In this document: in pieces, positions 24,479 through 35,674 of the stretch | Numbering within the stretch: position 1 is the first letter of the stretch | Layout of the letters: each line of letters starts with the position of its first letter | Assembly: GCA_034440575.1 (NCBI GenBank) | Contig: JAOTOL010001286.1 | Coordinates: forward strand, 91,001-155,000 | Length of the DNA: 64,000 nucleotides | Direction of reading: 5' to 3' | DNA from: Imbricaverruca yamaguchii | Taxonomy: Eukaryota; Arthropoda; Thecostraca; Neoverrucidae | Position numbers and translations under genes: made by a program | Notes under the pieces: generated by a model | What the model was told of the DNA's origin: nothing | Database searches by the model: none | The model's input: only the letters and a program-made list of their open reading frames with translations

Positions 24479-27400
24479 GGTGAAGTACCGGTCTGTGGGG
24501 ACAAGCAGGCAGTCAGCCAGACACCCAGCTGCAGTACCAATCTGTGGGGACAGTCACACACCCGTCTGCAGTACCGGTCTGTGAGGACAGTCACATACCC
24601 AGCTACAGTACAGGTCTGTGGGGACAGTCACATACCCAGCTGCAGTACCGGCCTGTGAGGACAGTCAGTCACACAACCGGCTGCAGTACCGGTCTGTGGG
24701 GACAGTCACATACCTAGCTGCAGTACCGGTCTGTGGGGACAGTCAGTCACACAACCAGCTTCAGTACCGGTCTGTGGGGACAGTCACATACCTAGCTGCA
24801 GTACCGGTCTGTGGGGACAGTCAGTCACACAACCAGCTGCATGACCGGTCTGTGGGGACAGTCACATACCTTGCTGCAGTACCGGTCTGTGGGGACATTC
24901 ACATACCTCGCTGCAGTACCGGTCTGTGGGGACAGTCACATACCTCGCTGCAGTACCGGTCTGTGAGGACAGTCACATACCTAGCTGCAGTACCGGTCTG
25001 TGAGGACAGTCACACACCTAGCTGCAGTACCGGTCTGTGGGGACAGTCACATACCCAGCTGCAGTACCGGTCTGTGGGGACAGTCACATACCTAGCTGCA
25101 GTACCGGTCTGTGGGGACAGTCAGTCACACAACCAGCTGCATGACCGGTCTGTGGGGACAGTCACATACCTTGCTGCAGTACCGGTCTGTGGGGACATTC
25201 ACATACCTCGCTGCAGTACCGGTCTGTGGGGACAGTCACATACCCAGCTGCAGTACCGGTCTGTGGGGACATTCACATACCTAGCTGCAGTACCGGTCTG
25301 TGGGGACAGTCAGTCACACAACCAGCTGCATGACCGGTCTGTGGGGACATTCACATACCTCGCTGCAGTACCGGTCTGTGGGGACAGTCACATACCTCGC
25401 TGCAGTACCGGTCTGTGAGGACAGTCACACACCTAGCTGCAGTACCGGTCTGTGAGGACAGTCACATACCTAGCTGCAGTACCGGTCTGTGGGGACAGTC
25501 ACATACCCAGCTGCAGAACAGGTCTGTGAGGACAGTCACATACCTAGCTGCAGTACCGGTCTGTGGGGGCAGTCACATACCTAGCTGTAGTACCGGTCTG
25601 TGGGGACAGTCACATACCTAGCTGTAGTACCGGTCTGTGGGGACAGTCACACACCTAGCTGCAGTACCGGTCTGTGGGGACAGTCAGTCACACAACCAGC
25701 TGCAGTACCGGTCTGTGGGGACAGTCAGTCAAACAACCAGCTTCAGTACCGGTCTGTGAGGACAGTCACATACCTAGCTGCAGTACCGGTCTGTGGGGAC
25801 AGTCACATACCTCGCTGCAGTACCGGTCTGTGAGGACAGTCACACACCTAGCTGCAGTACCGGTCTGTGAGGACAGTCACATACCTAGCTGCAGTACCGG
25901 TCTGTGGGGACAGTCACATACCCAGCTGCAGAACAGGTCTGTGAGGACAGTCACATACCTAGCTGCAGTACCGGTCTGTGGGGGCAGTCACATACCTAGC
26001 TGTAGTACCGGTCTGTGAGGACAGTCACATACCCAGCTACAGTACAGGTCTGTGGGGACAGTCACATACCCAGCTGCAGTACCGGTCTGTGAGGACAGTC
26101 AGTCACACAACCGGCTGCAGTACCGGTCTGTGGGGACAGTCACATACCTAGCTGCAGTACCGGTCTGTGGGGACAGTCAGTCACACAACCAGCTTCAGTA
26201 CCGGTCTGTGGGGACAGTCACATACCTAGCTGCAGTACCGGTCTGTGGGGACAGTCAGTCACACAACCAGCTGCATGACCGGTCTGTGGGGACAGTCACA
26301 TACCTTGCTGCAGTACCGGTCTGTGAGGACAGTCACATACCTCGCTGCAGTACCGGTCTGTGGGGACAGTCACATACCTAGCTGCAGTACCGGTCTGTGA
26401 GGACAGTCACATACCTCGCTGCAGTACCGGTCTGTGGGGACAGTCACATACCCAGCTGCAGAACAGGTCTGTGAGGACAGTCACATACCTAGCTGCAGTA
26501 CCGGTCTGTGGGGGCAGTCACATACCTAGCTGTAGTACCGGTCTGTAGGGACAGTCACATACCTAGCTGTAGTACCGGTCTGTGGGGACAGTCACACACC
26601 TAGCTGCAGTACCGGTCTGTGAGGACAGTCAGTCACACAACCAGCTGCAGTACCGGTCTGTGGGGACAGTTAGTCAAACAACCAGCTTCAGTACCGGTCT
26701 GTGAGGACAGTCACATACCTAGCTGCAGTACCGGTCTGTGGGGACAGTCACATACCTAGCTGCAGTACCGGTCTGTGGGGACAGTCACATACCTAGCTGC
26801 AGTACCGGTATGTGGGGACAGTCACATACCTAGCTGCAGTACCGGTCTGTGGGGACAGTCACATACCTAGCTGCAGAACAGGTCTGTGAGGACAGTCACA
26901 TACCTAGCTGCAGTACCGGTCTGTGGGGACAGTCACATACCCAGCTGCAGTACCGGTCTGTGAGGACAGTCAGTCACACAACCGGCTGCAGTACCGGTCT
27001 GTGGGGACAGTCACATACCTAGCTGCAGTACTGGTCTGTGGGGACAGTCACATACCTAGCTGCAGTACCGGTCTGTGGGGGCAGTCACATACCTAGCTGC
27101 AGAACAGGTCTGTGAGGACAGTCACATACCTAGCTGCAGTACCGGTCTGTGGGGGCAGTCACATACCTAGCTGTAGTACCGGTCTGTGGGGACAGTCACA
27201 TACCTAGCTGTAGTACCGGTCTGTGGGGACAGTCACACACCTAGCTGCAGTACCGGTCTGTGGGGACAGTCAGTCACACAACCAGCTGCAGTACCGGTCT
27301 GTGGGGACAGTCAGTCACACAACCGGCTGCAGTACCGGTCTGTGAGGACAGTCAGTCACACAACCAGCTGCAGTACCGGTCTGTGGGGACAGTTAGTCAA

Positions 27401-28157
27401 ACAACCAGCTTCAGTACCGGTCTGTGAGGACAGTCACATACCTAGCTGCAGTACCGGTCTGTGGGGACAGTCACATACCTAGCTGCAGTACCGGTATGTG
27501 GGGACAGTCACATACCTAGCTGCAGTACCGGTCTGTGGGGACAGTCACATACCCAGCTGCAGTACCGGTCTGTGGGGGCAGTCACATACCTAGCTGCAGT
27601 ACCGGTCTGTGGGGACAGTCACATACCTAGCTGCAGTACCGGTCTGTGGGGACAGTCACACACCTAGCTGCAGTACCGGTCTGTGAGGACAGTCAGTCAC
27701 ACAACCAGCTGCAGTACCGGTATGTGGGGACAGTCACATACCTAGCTGCAGTACCGGTCTGTGGGGACAGTCGCATACCTAGCTGCAGTACCGGTCTGTG
27801 AGGACAGTCAATCACACAACCAGCTGCAGTACCGGTCTGTGGGGACAGTCACATACCCAGCTGCAGTATCGGTCTGTGGGGACAGTCACATACCTAGCTG
27901 CAGTACCGGTCCGTGGGGACAGTCACACACCTAGCTGCAGTACCGGTCTGTGGGGACAGTCACATACCCAGCTGCAGTACCGGCCTGTGGGGACAGTCAC
28001 ACACCTAGCTGCAGTACCGGTCTGTGAGGACAGTCAATCACACAACCAGCTGCAGTACCGGTCTGTGGGGACAGTCACATACCCAGCTGCAGTATCGGTC
28101 TGTGGGGACAGTCACATACCCAGTTGCAGTATCGGCCTGTGGGGACAGTCAGTCAGC
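24479..28157. repeat. 3.7-kb minisatellite of 37-bp and 41-bp units
   Basis: Nearly 100 units alternate between a 37-bp form (tgcagtaccggtctgtgggg plus acagtcacatacctagc) and a 41-bp form with an extra gtca (acagtcagtcacacaaccagc). Point variants (ggg/gag, cctagc/cctcgc/cccagc) are shared between distant units in the same order. For example, the series starting near 24600 recurs near 26035, indicating higher-order duplication. It begins four bases from NFI-like exon G. ORFs of up to 266 residues inside it are repeat artefacts. Confidence 0.95.
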
Positions 28158-28730
28158 CGGTCTCGTTAGGCGTCAGACGCCATGCTAATGCGGACGTGGG
28201 GATCTCCAGTAAAGAAAGAAAACTGGCAAGTTCCTGATGCCATTCAAGAACTCTGAGATATGCGTCCGCGACAAACGTGCCCGGATACCCACTAGTGTGT
28301 ACGCGAAGCATATAGCTACAAGATGTGACTCTGTCATAAGAAAATATGATGCGAAATGCATACATTAAAGTTATCTTGCCTTCATACGTCAATTTCATTG
28401 GCACTTACAGTGATATATTACGGATATTGCTACCTAGTGCAATGCTCTCTGGAACTATTTTCTTGATCTGCATCCACCATAGCCGGCGGCGCTCCCCGCA
28501 GAGCCGCAACCTGCCGCTAACCGCCACGCCATTCATGGTACGGCAGGGCGCCGAACCGTTCATGGTATGGCGGCGCGCCGAACCGTTCCCTGAACGGCAA
28601 TGGGATCAAATGCCAAAGTTTAAGGCATATTTTCATATTTGAAACGATAGGCGATCTGTCTGGGATGATTTCCTCCACCACTCCAGTTGAGGCCGACAGG
28701 TTTCCTTCATATGCTTAAGAACGTTACGCC
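28158..28730. other. Intron sequence, nothing recognised
   Basis: It lies between NFI-like exons F and G. A small GC-rich patch with two similar cgaaccgttc words lies at 28490-28600. No gene or element is seen. Confidence 0.35.
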
Positions 28731-28912
28731 AGGGCGGGGATGGCCGAGTGGTTCAGGTGTTGAGCTCTGTGTGTCAAAGGCCCCGGGTTCAACACTCGCG
28801 CCACTCGGGACGTTTTCCAACCGCGCGGCTCACCCGCGAAAGTATGTTCGGCGCCATTAGCCATGGTCGTGCATAAAATGCGTCGATAGCCACCCAATAA
28901 ACAAATGACAAC
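28731..28912 (+). mobile_element. SINE family A copy with 14-bp target duplication
   Basis: The head gggcggggatggccgagtgg contains the A box (TGGCCGAGTGG) and is followed by the B box GGGTTCAACAC. The body and ggcgccattagcc junction follow, and it ends near aacaaatgac. Flanks aagaacgttacgcc (28717-28730) and aagaacattacgcc (28913-28926) match at 13 of 14 positions, the hallmark of LINE-driven insertion. It is the only plus-strand copy of family A in the window. Confidence 0.85.
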
Positions 28913-28926
28913 AAGAACATTACGCC

Positions 28927-29715
28927 TATGGGCGTTGAATGGAAATAATGTATCTACAACAGTTAATTTTTCCTATACAATTTTAGCGTGGTAGAGCTGA
29001 TGTTGCTTGGCATCGATCAATGCTGGAGCTTTATTTATGTCGTGTCGTAGTTCGATGGACCTTCGGATCCTCTGGGCAGCAACTTCTGGTGCTCGATGTG
29101 CAACGAGGTATGTCAGAACCTCAGTAATGCCTGCAAGATGCATGTCAAAAGGTTAAAAATGACAGGGTTCGACATCTATAAAAGTAATCCAGTATGGCAT
29201 CAAATGAGAGCTGATTTTACGTCAGTTTACTTGAAACCATTGGAAATTAATTCGCTAATGTAGAACATCTGATATACGACTGAAAGGAATACAATGGACA
29301 ATTCAAGACACAAGTCATGGAATTGAGTGCAAAAATTACCGGGGTAAACCTTCATGGAAGTTATTCCAGACGTTTCATAAGATGCATAACATGTTTTATT
29401 ACAATATGTTAAGTGGCCAGTTGTTCCCATTTCACTTGGAAGGCAGTCACAGGGTGAAATGATTTAGTAATAAAATGAAATGCACATCGTAAGAGAGCTT
29501 GCTTCGACATTGTTTAAATTTCACCATTGGAAAACACTTGGACCTGTTTTAGAAACTAGAATATAGCATTTAGCATAGCAAGCACACTCTGTTGGTGTTC
29601 CTTCACAAACCCACAACCAGAGCGACGCTACCGGTAGTATATCCGATCATGACGCCTAACGTGACAAAATGCCGCCGACGCGCTCCAAAACTCAAAACCC
29701 AGCCGCCCCCCAACA
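28927..29715. other. Intron sequence, nothing recognised
   Basis: AT-rich sequence between NFI-like exons F and G. No ORF with a domain and no repeat structure found. Confidence 0.35.
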
Positions 29716-29895
29716 ACGCTCTCTTCTGCACGGCCACCGGCACCTGTGCGGCACCAGGCCGCCCGCCACCGATCTGCCACTAACCGTCGGCACCTCTGGG
29801 GCACCAGGCCGCCCGGCCGCCCTCCCTCCGCCCGCCACCCATCTGCCGCCGACCGTCGGCACCTCTGGGGCACCAGGCCGCCCTCCGCCACTGAC
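29716..29895 (-). repeat. Tandem repeat carrying copies of the exon F donor site
   Basis: On the minus strand, three units of about 45-75 bp begin gacggtcagtggc, gacggtcggcggc and gacggttagtggc. They share gcggcctggtgcc and ccagaggtgcc. The first unit starts at the last bases of exon F, so the 5' splice site (GACG|GTCAGT) lies inside the repeat and is present in altered form in the later units. Confidence 0.75.
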
Positions 29896-30142
29896 CGTCG
29901 TCTATGATGCCGGCCGGCACGTCACCGCCGCCGGCGGCCGGCAGCAAGCTCTGCATCATGCCGTAGTCGACGTTCTCCTCCAGAATGAAGTGCTGGTTCC
30001 AGCGGCCGCCGCCGGACGCGCCGCCGCCGCCGGCCACGCTGGTTGCCATGCGCACCACGCTGCTGGACGAGCGCGGCGGCGACGTGTACATCGCCATGCT
30101 GGTGGGGCTCACCGAGCCCGCCATGCTGGTGTAGGTGTACAG
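29896..30142 (-). CDS. NfI: NFI-like gene, exon F (Ser/Pro/Gly-rich C-terminal region)
   Basis: The acceptor is cacgtgtccccag (AG 30144-30143). The frame starts at a codon boundary (phase 0) and ends at donor gtcagt (30142 to 29896, 82 codons plus one base). The peptide opens LYTYTSMAGSVSPTSMAMYT, continues through SPPRSSSSVVRMA, a Gly-rich stretch and RWNQHFILEENVDYG, and ends GDVPAGIIDD. Codon third positions are strongly C/G, unlike the surrounding AT-rich intron. Vertebrate NFI proteins have an SPTS/ANRFV-like region near the C terminus, and this exon falls in the same place, but similarity is weak here. The first 45 bp are duplicated just upstream (30209-30165). Confidence 0.65.
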
Positions 30143-30164
30143 CTGGGGACACGTGGCGGTGTCA

Positions 30165-30209
30165 GCTGGTGGGGCTCACCGAGCCCGCCATGCTGGTGAA
30201 GGTGTACAG
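30165..30209 (-). repeat. Upstream duplicate of the exon F 5' end
   Basis: On the minus strand, ctgtacaccttcaccagcat and onward repeats the first 45 bases of exon F with one difference, offset by 67 bp. The 67-bp unit includes the acceptor region. In this copy the frame meets TGA directly after the duplicated part, so it would act as a poison exon if spliced in. Confidence 0.7.
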
Positions 30210-30284
30210 GCGGTGTCAGCTGGTGCACCAACACCTCGCTGCTAGTGTAACGCCGGGAGACACCAATACGGGCGTCAGACGGGC

Positions 30285-30632
30285 CATAGTGTTGGCATAT
30301 GTGTACATCACACTGATACACATGGACATCATACTTGAGCCGATGCACCTCACGCTCATTTATGTGCACACTGTACTGGTGCAGATGGTGCATCGGACTC
30401 GTGTAGGTGCACACCGGACTGGTGTATATGGTACATCACACTGGTGTAAGTGTACATTACACTGGTGTTGGTGTACATTACTCTGATGTGCATATATATA
30501 TATCACACTGATGTAGATATACATCACGCTGGTGTAGGTGCACATAATACAGGTGTACCTGGTACACCGTACTGGTGTAAGTGTATATCACACTGGTGTG
30601 CGCCTGCATCACACTGATGTAGGTGTGATATA
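30285..30632. repeat. Degenerate repeat of tgtacatcacactggtgta words
   Basis: gtgtacatcacactggtgta and variants recur about fifteen times at 20-35 bp spacing, upstream of exon F in the sense direction. Overlapping short ORFs on both strands are artefacts of the repeat. Confidence 0.75.
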
Positions 30633-33575
30633 CAAAATACAAAATTATAGCAATTTCATGGCGAGTTCCAGTTGTCAATTGACAACTTGGACGAAAATAC
30701 TCATCCTGAAATGGCACTTCCAAGCGAATTGTACTCTATGTTTCGATATCTGACCCAGTCCATACCGCAGTATAGTGGAATTAGTGCGATGGTGTTACCT
30801 ACGAAGAGGAACCAATTAAAACAGGGACATCAGAACGGTCTATTGGTCCAACGGCTGGTTTAGTCATCACATTTGGCGAGGCCAGTGTGGCCTGCGGTGT
30901 TGGCGGTTTTGTGGCTAAGGTACGTCGACCATACGGCCGTCTTGCGTCCAGCATTACAATTTGCGATGATGATTTGTGGTGCGCAGCTGGCCGCTATGTC
31001 GTGCCCGTCCTCCAGATTAGTGCTTCCGAGACCAGTGCTTGAGAATGGCAGCAGACTGTTGTCGCCGCAGGTTCTGATACGCCTCCAACGGCCACCGTAC
31101 TATTACAGCTCCTCTCTGGAGGAAATCCCTCCTCCTTCCTACAGTATCCCAATTTTGATTTTTTTGCACACGCCATTGATTCTCTGACGCATATAAAACA
31201 GAAGGTACATATTTTCTTTCAACATCATACCAGATGTACAGGAACCACGTTACTCAAAAAAGAGTGACAAGGGAGAATTCCACCATCCCATTCTCACATC
31301 CTTTCCTGTAAGTGACCAGGCACGATGTAGGCTTACTGCTTTTTACAAAATTTCTGCAATGTGTGGTCGGAAAAATAATGATAACGGTTTGGAAATGGAA
31401 TCGCAAAAATGTCATAGGATGCGAAATATCCCGATATCCCGCACAGGGATAGGAATGGGTTGGAAGGGTTCTCTCGTTTGATGTATGGGATGGCCTGGTC
31501 ATAGACGGAAAAGCAACTAAGTGATATCTAAAATATACGGAAGCTATTTGCATCCTATGTATGGTTTCCCCACTACAAGTATGCTTGCCAATGGACAATG
31601 ACTGTCGCCCAGCACCTGGAAGGAGTTTAAAATATACTCAATATTTTAAGTGGCCTTGCCTACTCGCAACTCAAAATGCATAGGTGCATGAAACCGCAAA
31701 AAAAGCTAGCATGATAGCATTAGATTAAGTGAGACGGATGATATATTTCCACTTGCAGATACAATATTGCCATTTGTTTTTTTTATGCACTACCACGAGT
31801 CAATATATACGTTATGGATATACGTTGTAGCACAACTATGCATATTCAGCAACAAAGCACATGCTCTGTCTCGGAATTATCGTTTCCAGTATAGCCAAAC
31901 ACACACAAAAACGTCACAATTAGTTCGTCCAACTGAAGCACGTACGGAAAAAGCTGACACAGGGGTACCGACTGCGACCACGGGAGGGCGTGCTGCGGGT
32001 CCACTTGATTAGATTCAGAGAAGCGGAGAAGCATGCTGAAAGCAGCAGGTGCAAGCGGGATGGCTAAACACTGCAGTCTCACTTCTGAAACGAGGTGACG
32101 TTATCATGTAGACAATGAAGAGGTTCGGACATATGGCATGGTTCTCTTCAAGCCTTCGCTACATTTCGAGCCTATGAAGACTGTGCTTTTCAAGCATAGG
32201 TGGACGACCAGCAGCTTTAGCCAACCTACCAGATCTCCTGCCACTAGCAGTCCGGATATATCATGAACAATAGACCAATGTGGAGTCCCATCAGCAGTGC
32301 TATATCACGGACAGTCATACGCTACCCATGGACAACAGAGCAGCAGCCAGCTTCACGCAGAACAGAGAAAGTCCACGGTAAATAAACACCTCCGCCTAGC
32401 ACTGGGGAGAAGCGGGAGTCGACATGGCGCAACAAAGACGCGCACCAAACCGACAAAGTGCGCCGCGGCCTCGTGGAGCATCGAGCTACACACACGGCCC
32501 AGCCGCTTCTAGCTGCGAAAATACGTCTCAACAAGTCTGAACGCGAGCCGTCCGACGGCAACGGCAGAGGCAAACGCGACGTCAGCGAACTCTCCGACAG
32601 GCCAATCACTCACGCCCAGACAGGCGCCAAACCTGTCTCCACACGCTGTCACAGTTGCCGACCAATGCGGCGTGTGGCGGGTCGGACAGCGCTGGCGCCG
32701 AGGCAGGCCCGAACACCATCACGACAATGTCCCCATCGCGTCCAGCACGTCCGCTCGTGCCACTTGTCCGTCGATCGTAACACGTCCGACCGGCGACAGG
32801 CCGATACGACCCAGCCAACACGAGCGCTGGCCATGGCAGAGGCTCCAGCAGGGCTGAGAGGGGAGCGGAACCATCGTCCGGCCAACACGGTGGAGCAGAC
32901 ACGGCGCAGTGCAAGACTAATGACTGTTTGGTGAATGGACAACAGCAAAACTGTGCCATGGCCAGGCTAGCAGACAACGCGCCAGCCACGGTGAGTGCAG
33001 GATCGATGGGCGTGGCATCCTGACAGGTTGAACGGAAGATGACCAGGCCAGGGGTGAGTTCGGTGGAACTGTTACGGATGTGGTGATGTAGCCATACCAG
33101 AGGGGGACCAGAACAGACCAGCATAACCGCCCGGCTGAGGCCACGTCCGGATCGAAAGGCACGTCGCATTACGGCTATACCAACGGAGCACAAAAGTAGA
33201 CCAGGTGGAGTCGAGCATACCCGTGCGGAGAGCAGTCCTACGTTCAGGCAAGCTAGCAGGATAACAACCAGCCTTGTCAGAGGTGAATATCCCGTCAGAA
33301 GCCCAACAGAATCGTTCCCGACTGATAGAAAGCTGGCAGAATGGTGCTGACAGAGAGCTACAGCCGAGGCCAGACCACCAGAACCAGTCCCTAGCGCGAG
33401 AGGTCCGCAGAAGAGAGGTGGCAGCAAACACTCCGAAGTGACAGTTGGCAGGGAAGCGTCCCAGGAGAAGCAATGGCAGCGTCCCGAGGCAGCAGCCAGC
33501 AAAGGCGGTCCAGGAAGTGCCAGCCGACAAAGGAGACACGTCGAGGAGCTGGTGAAACATCAGGCGAGACAGCAC
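30633..33575. other. Intron between NFI-like exons E and F; no gene recognised
   Basis: The left 1.6 kb is AT-rich and featureless. From about 32300 the sequence is GC-rich and gives a 298-residue minus ORF (33502-32606) and others with no recognisable domain. Repeated words such as gaccagaacagaccagc and ggccagaccaccagaacc suggest a degenerate repeat rather than a gene. Confidence 0.4.
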
Positions 33576-34802
<1,227 letters not shown>

Positions 34803-34933
34803 CTGGCTGGAGCTGGCCGGCGGAGACGACATCCGCTCTCCGGCGGCGTCCGTCTCCATGACGACCGACACGGCGTGCGGCGACACGGCGTGCGCAGCCG
34901 GCGGCGATGCCTCGGCCGCGCAGTTTACGTCCG
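34803..34933 (-). CDS. NfI: NFI-like gene, exon E
   Basis: The acceptor cgtgctgccgcag (AG 34935-34934) starts a phase 1 frame that completes an Ala codon with the G left by exon D. It runs 43 codons to donor CAG|GTGAGA (phase 0). The peptide includes DVNCAAEASPPAAHAVSPHA, then VSVVMETDAAGERMSSPPASSSQ split here only by description. This Ser/Pro/Ala-rich segment sits where NFI proteins have PVPLPMPDSK...TPPSPS. Start and end phases both fit neighbours D and F, which is the main support. The short inner repeat AHAVSPHAVS reflects a gccgtgtcgccgcac duplication. Confidence 0.65.
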
Positions 34934-35216
34934 CTGCGGCAGCACGAGGTCAACGGTTAACGGGACACCGGCCGCGCTGCCACGATCACCACTGCAGGTG
35001 GCGCCAGTACAACGCCCAGACGTGAGCGCTAGCCACACTGCGTGCCACGGTCTGCGCAGATGGCGCCAGCACACCAATGGCGCCACCTAGTAGACACATC
35101 TAGCGGCGGTGCGATGAACCTGCGCCGAGGGCGCGCCGATCACTTGAGCCCCGATGCGCTCACGAGGCGACACCTGGTCTGACCCCGCCCAGTGCGCGTG
35201 ACCCGGCCGCACTGAC
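34934..35216. other. Short GC-rich intron between exons D and E
   Basis: It is 283 bp with donor gtcagt (35216-35211) and acceptor gccgcag (ending 34934). Nothing else is recognised in it. Confidence 0.6.
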
Positions 35217-35352
35217 CTGTCGAGCGGATGATGGCCACGGGTCGCGCCATGGGCGGCGGCGGGGGTGGCGGCAGCATGGTGCTGTTGTAGTACTTGTGCG
35301 GCCTGCCGCCGGTGCCGCTCGACACGGACAGTGTGCCAGTCGGTACGGCCGC
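35217..35352 (-). CDS. NfI: NFI-like gene, exon D (polyproline segment)
   Basis: The peptide includes TGTLSVSSGTGGRPHKYYN, then STML, seven prolines, MARPVAIIRST. The stretch of prolines followed by ARPV is a close match to LLPPPPPVARPV, which I recall from vertebrate NFI proteins in the same position, downstream of the D-S-x-x-F-V-x-x-V-C block. The donor is ACAG|GTCAGT (phase 1). The acceptor chosen is ggatag (AG 35354-35353), giving phase 0 to match exon C. An upstream in-frame TAG overlaps this acceptor, so the exon cannot extend further. The acceptor has a weak pyrimidine tract and is the least certain border. Confidence 0.7.
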
Positions 35353-35562
35353 CTATCCGACACAGCGACACACCACAGTCGGTCAGGCGCGTCCCGCCCC
35401 GCAACTGACACGCCGCCACACTCCACGGGACCGCCAACGTTGGAAATACCAACGCATGGCGTTTAAAATAGAACGCAACACATTCTAAAACTGGCAATAC
35501 TGGTCTATAGTAGACCAGTGGTACGGTTGTTTGAGCAGTAACTGCTCAAGCACTCCCAATCT

Positions 35563-35674
35563 GGTGTTTTCGATGGCGACCGAAATGACAGGTCTTCAGT
35601 CTTTACAATCCCAATCAATACGTGGGAGTAGGGAGTAGGTGTTATCGATAGAGACCGACATGACAGGTTTTCAG
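35563..35674 (+). repeat. 75-bp repeat, left border of the AT-rich segment
   Basis: One full unit (35563-35637) and a partial second (35638-35674) start ggtgttttcgatggcgaccg and contain acaggtcttcagtctttac and ggagtagggagta. The same sequence in the same orientation occurs at 39453-39550. Small perfect palindromes (ctggtctatagtagaccag, gagcagtaactgctc) lie just left of it. Confidence 0.8.

Noticed and set aside
24618..25418. 266-residue plus-strand ORF with a periodic GTVTYLAAVPVCGDS motif
   Set aside because: The 37/41-bp satellite produces this in shifting frames. Units with cctagc close one frame and others open it, so there is no consistent reading frame across the array.
24479..28157. 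CRISPR array
   Set aside because: Units are contiguous 37/41-bp repeats without unique spacers, in a eukaryotic intron context.
32606..33502. 298-residue minus-strand ORF in the exon E-F intron
   Set aside because: It is GC-rich with overlapping ORFs on both strands, repeated DNA words and no recognisable domain.
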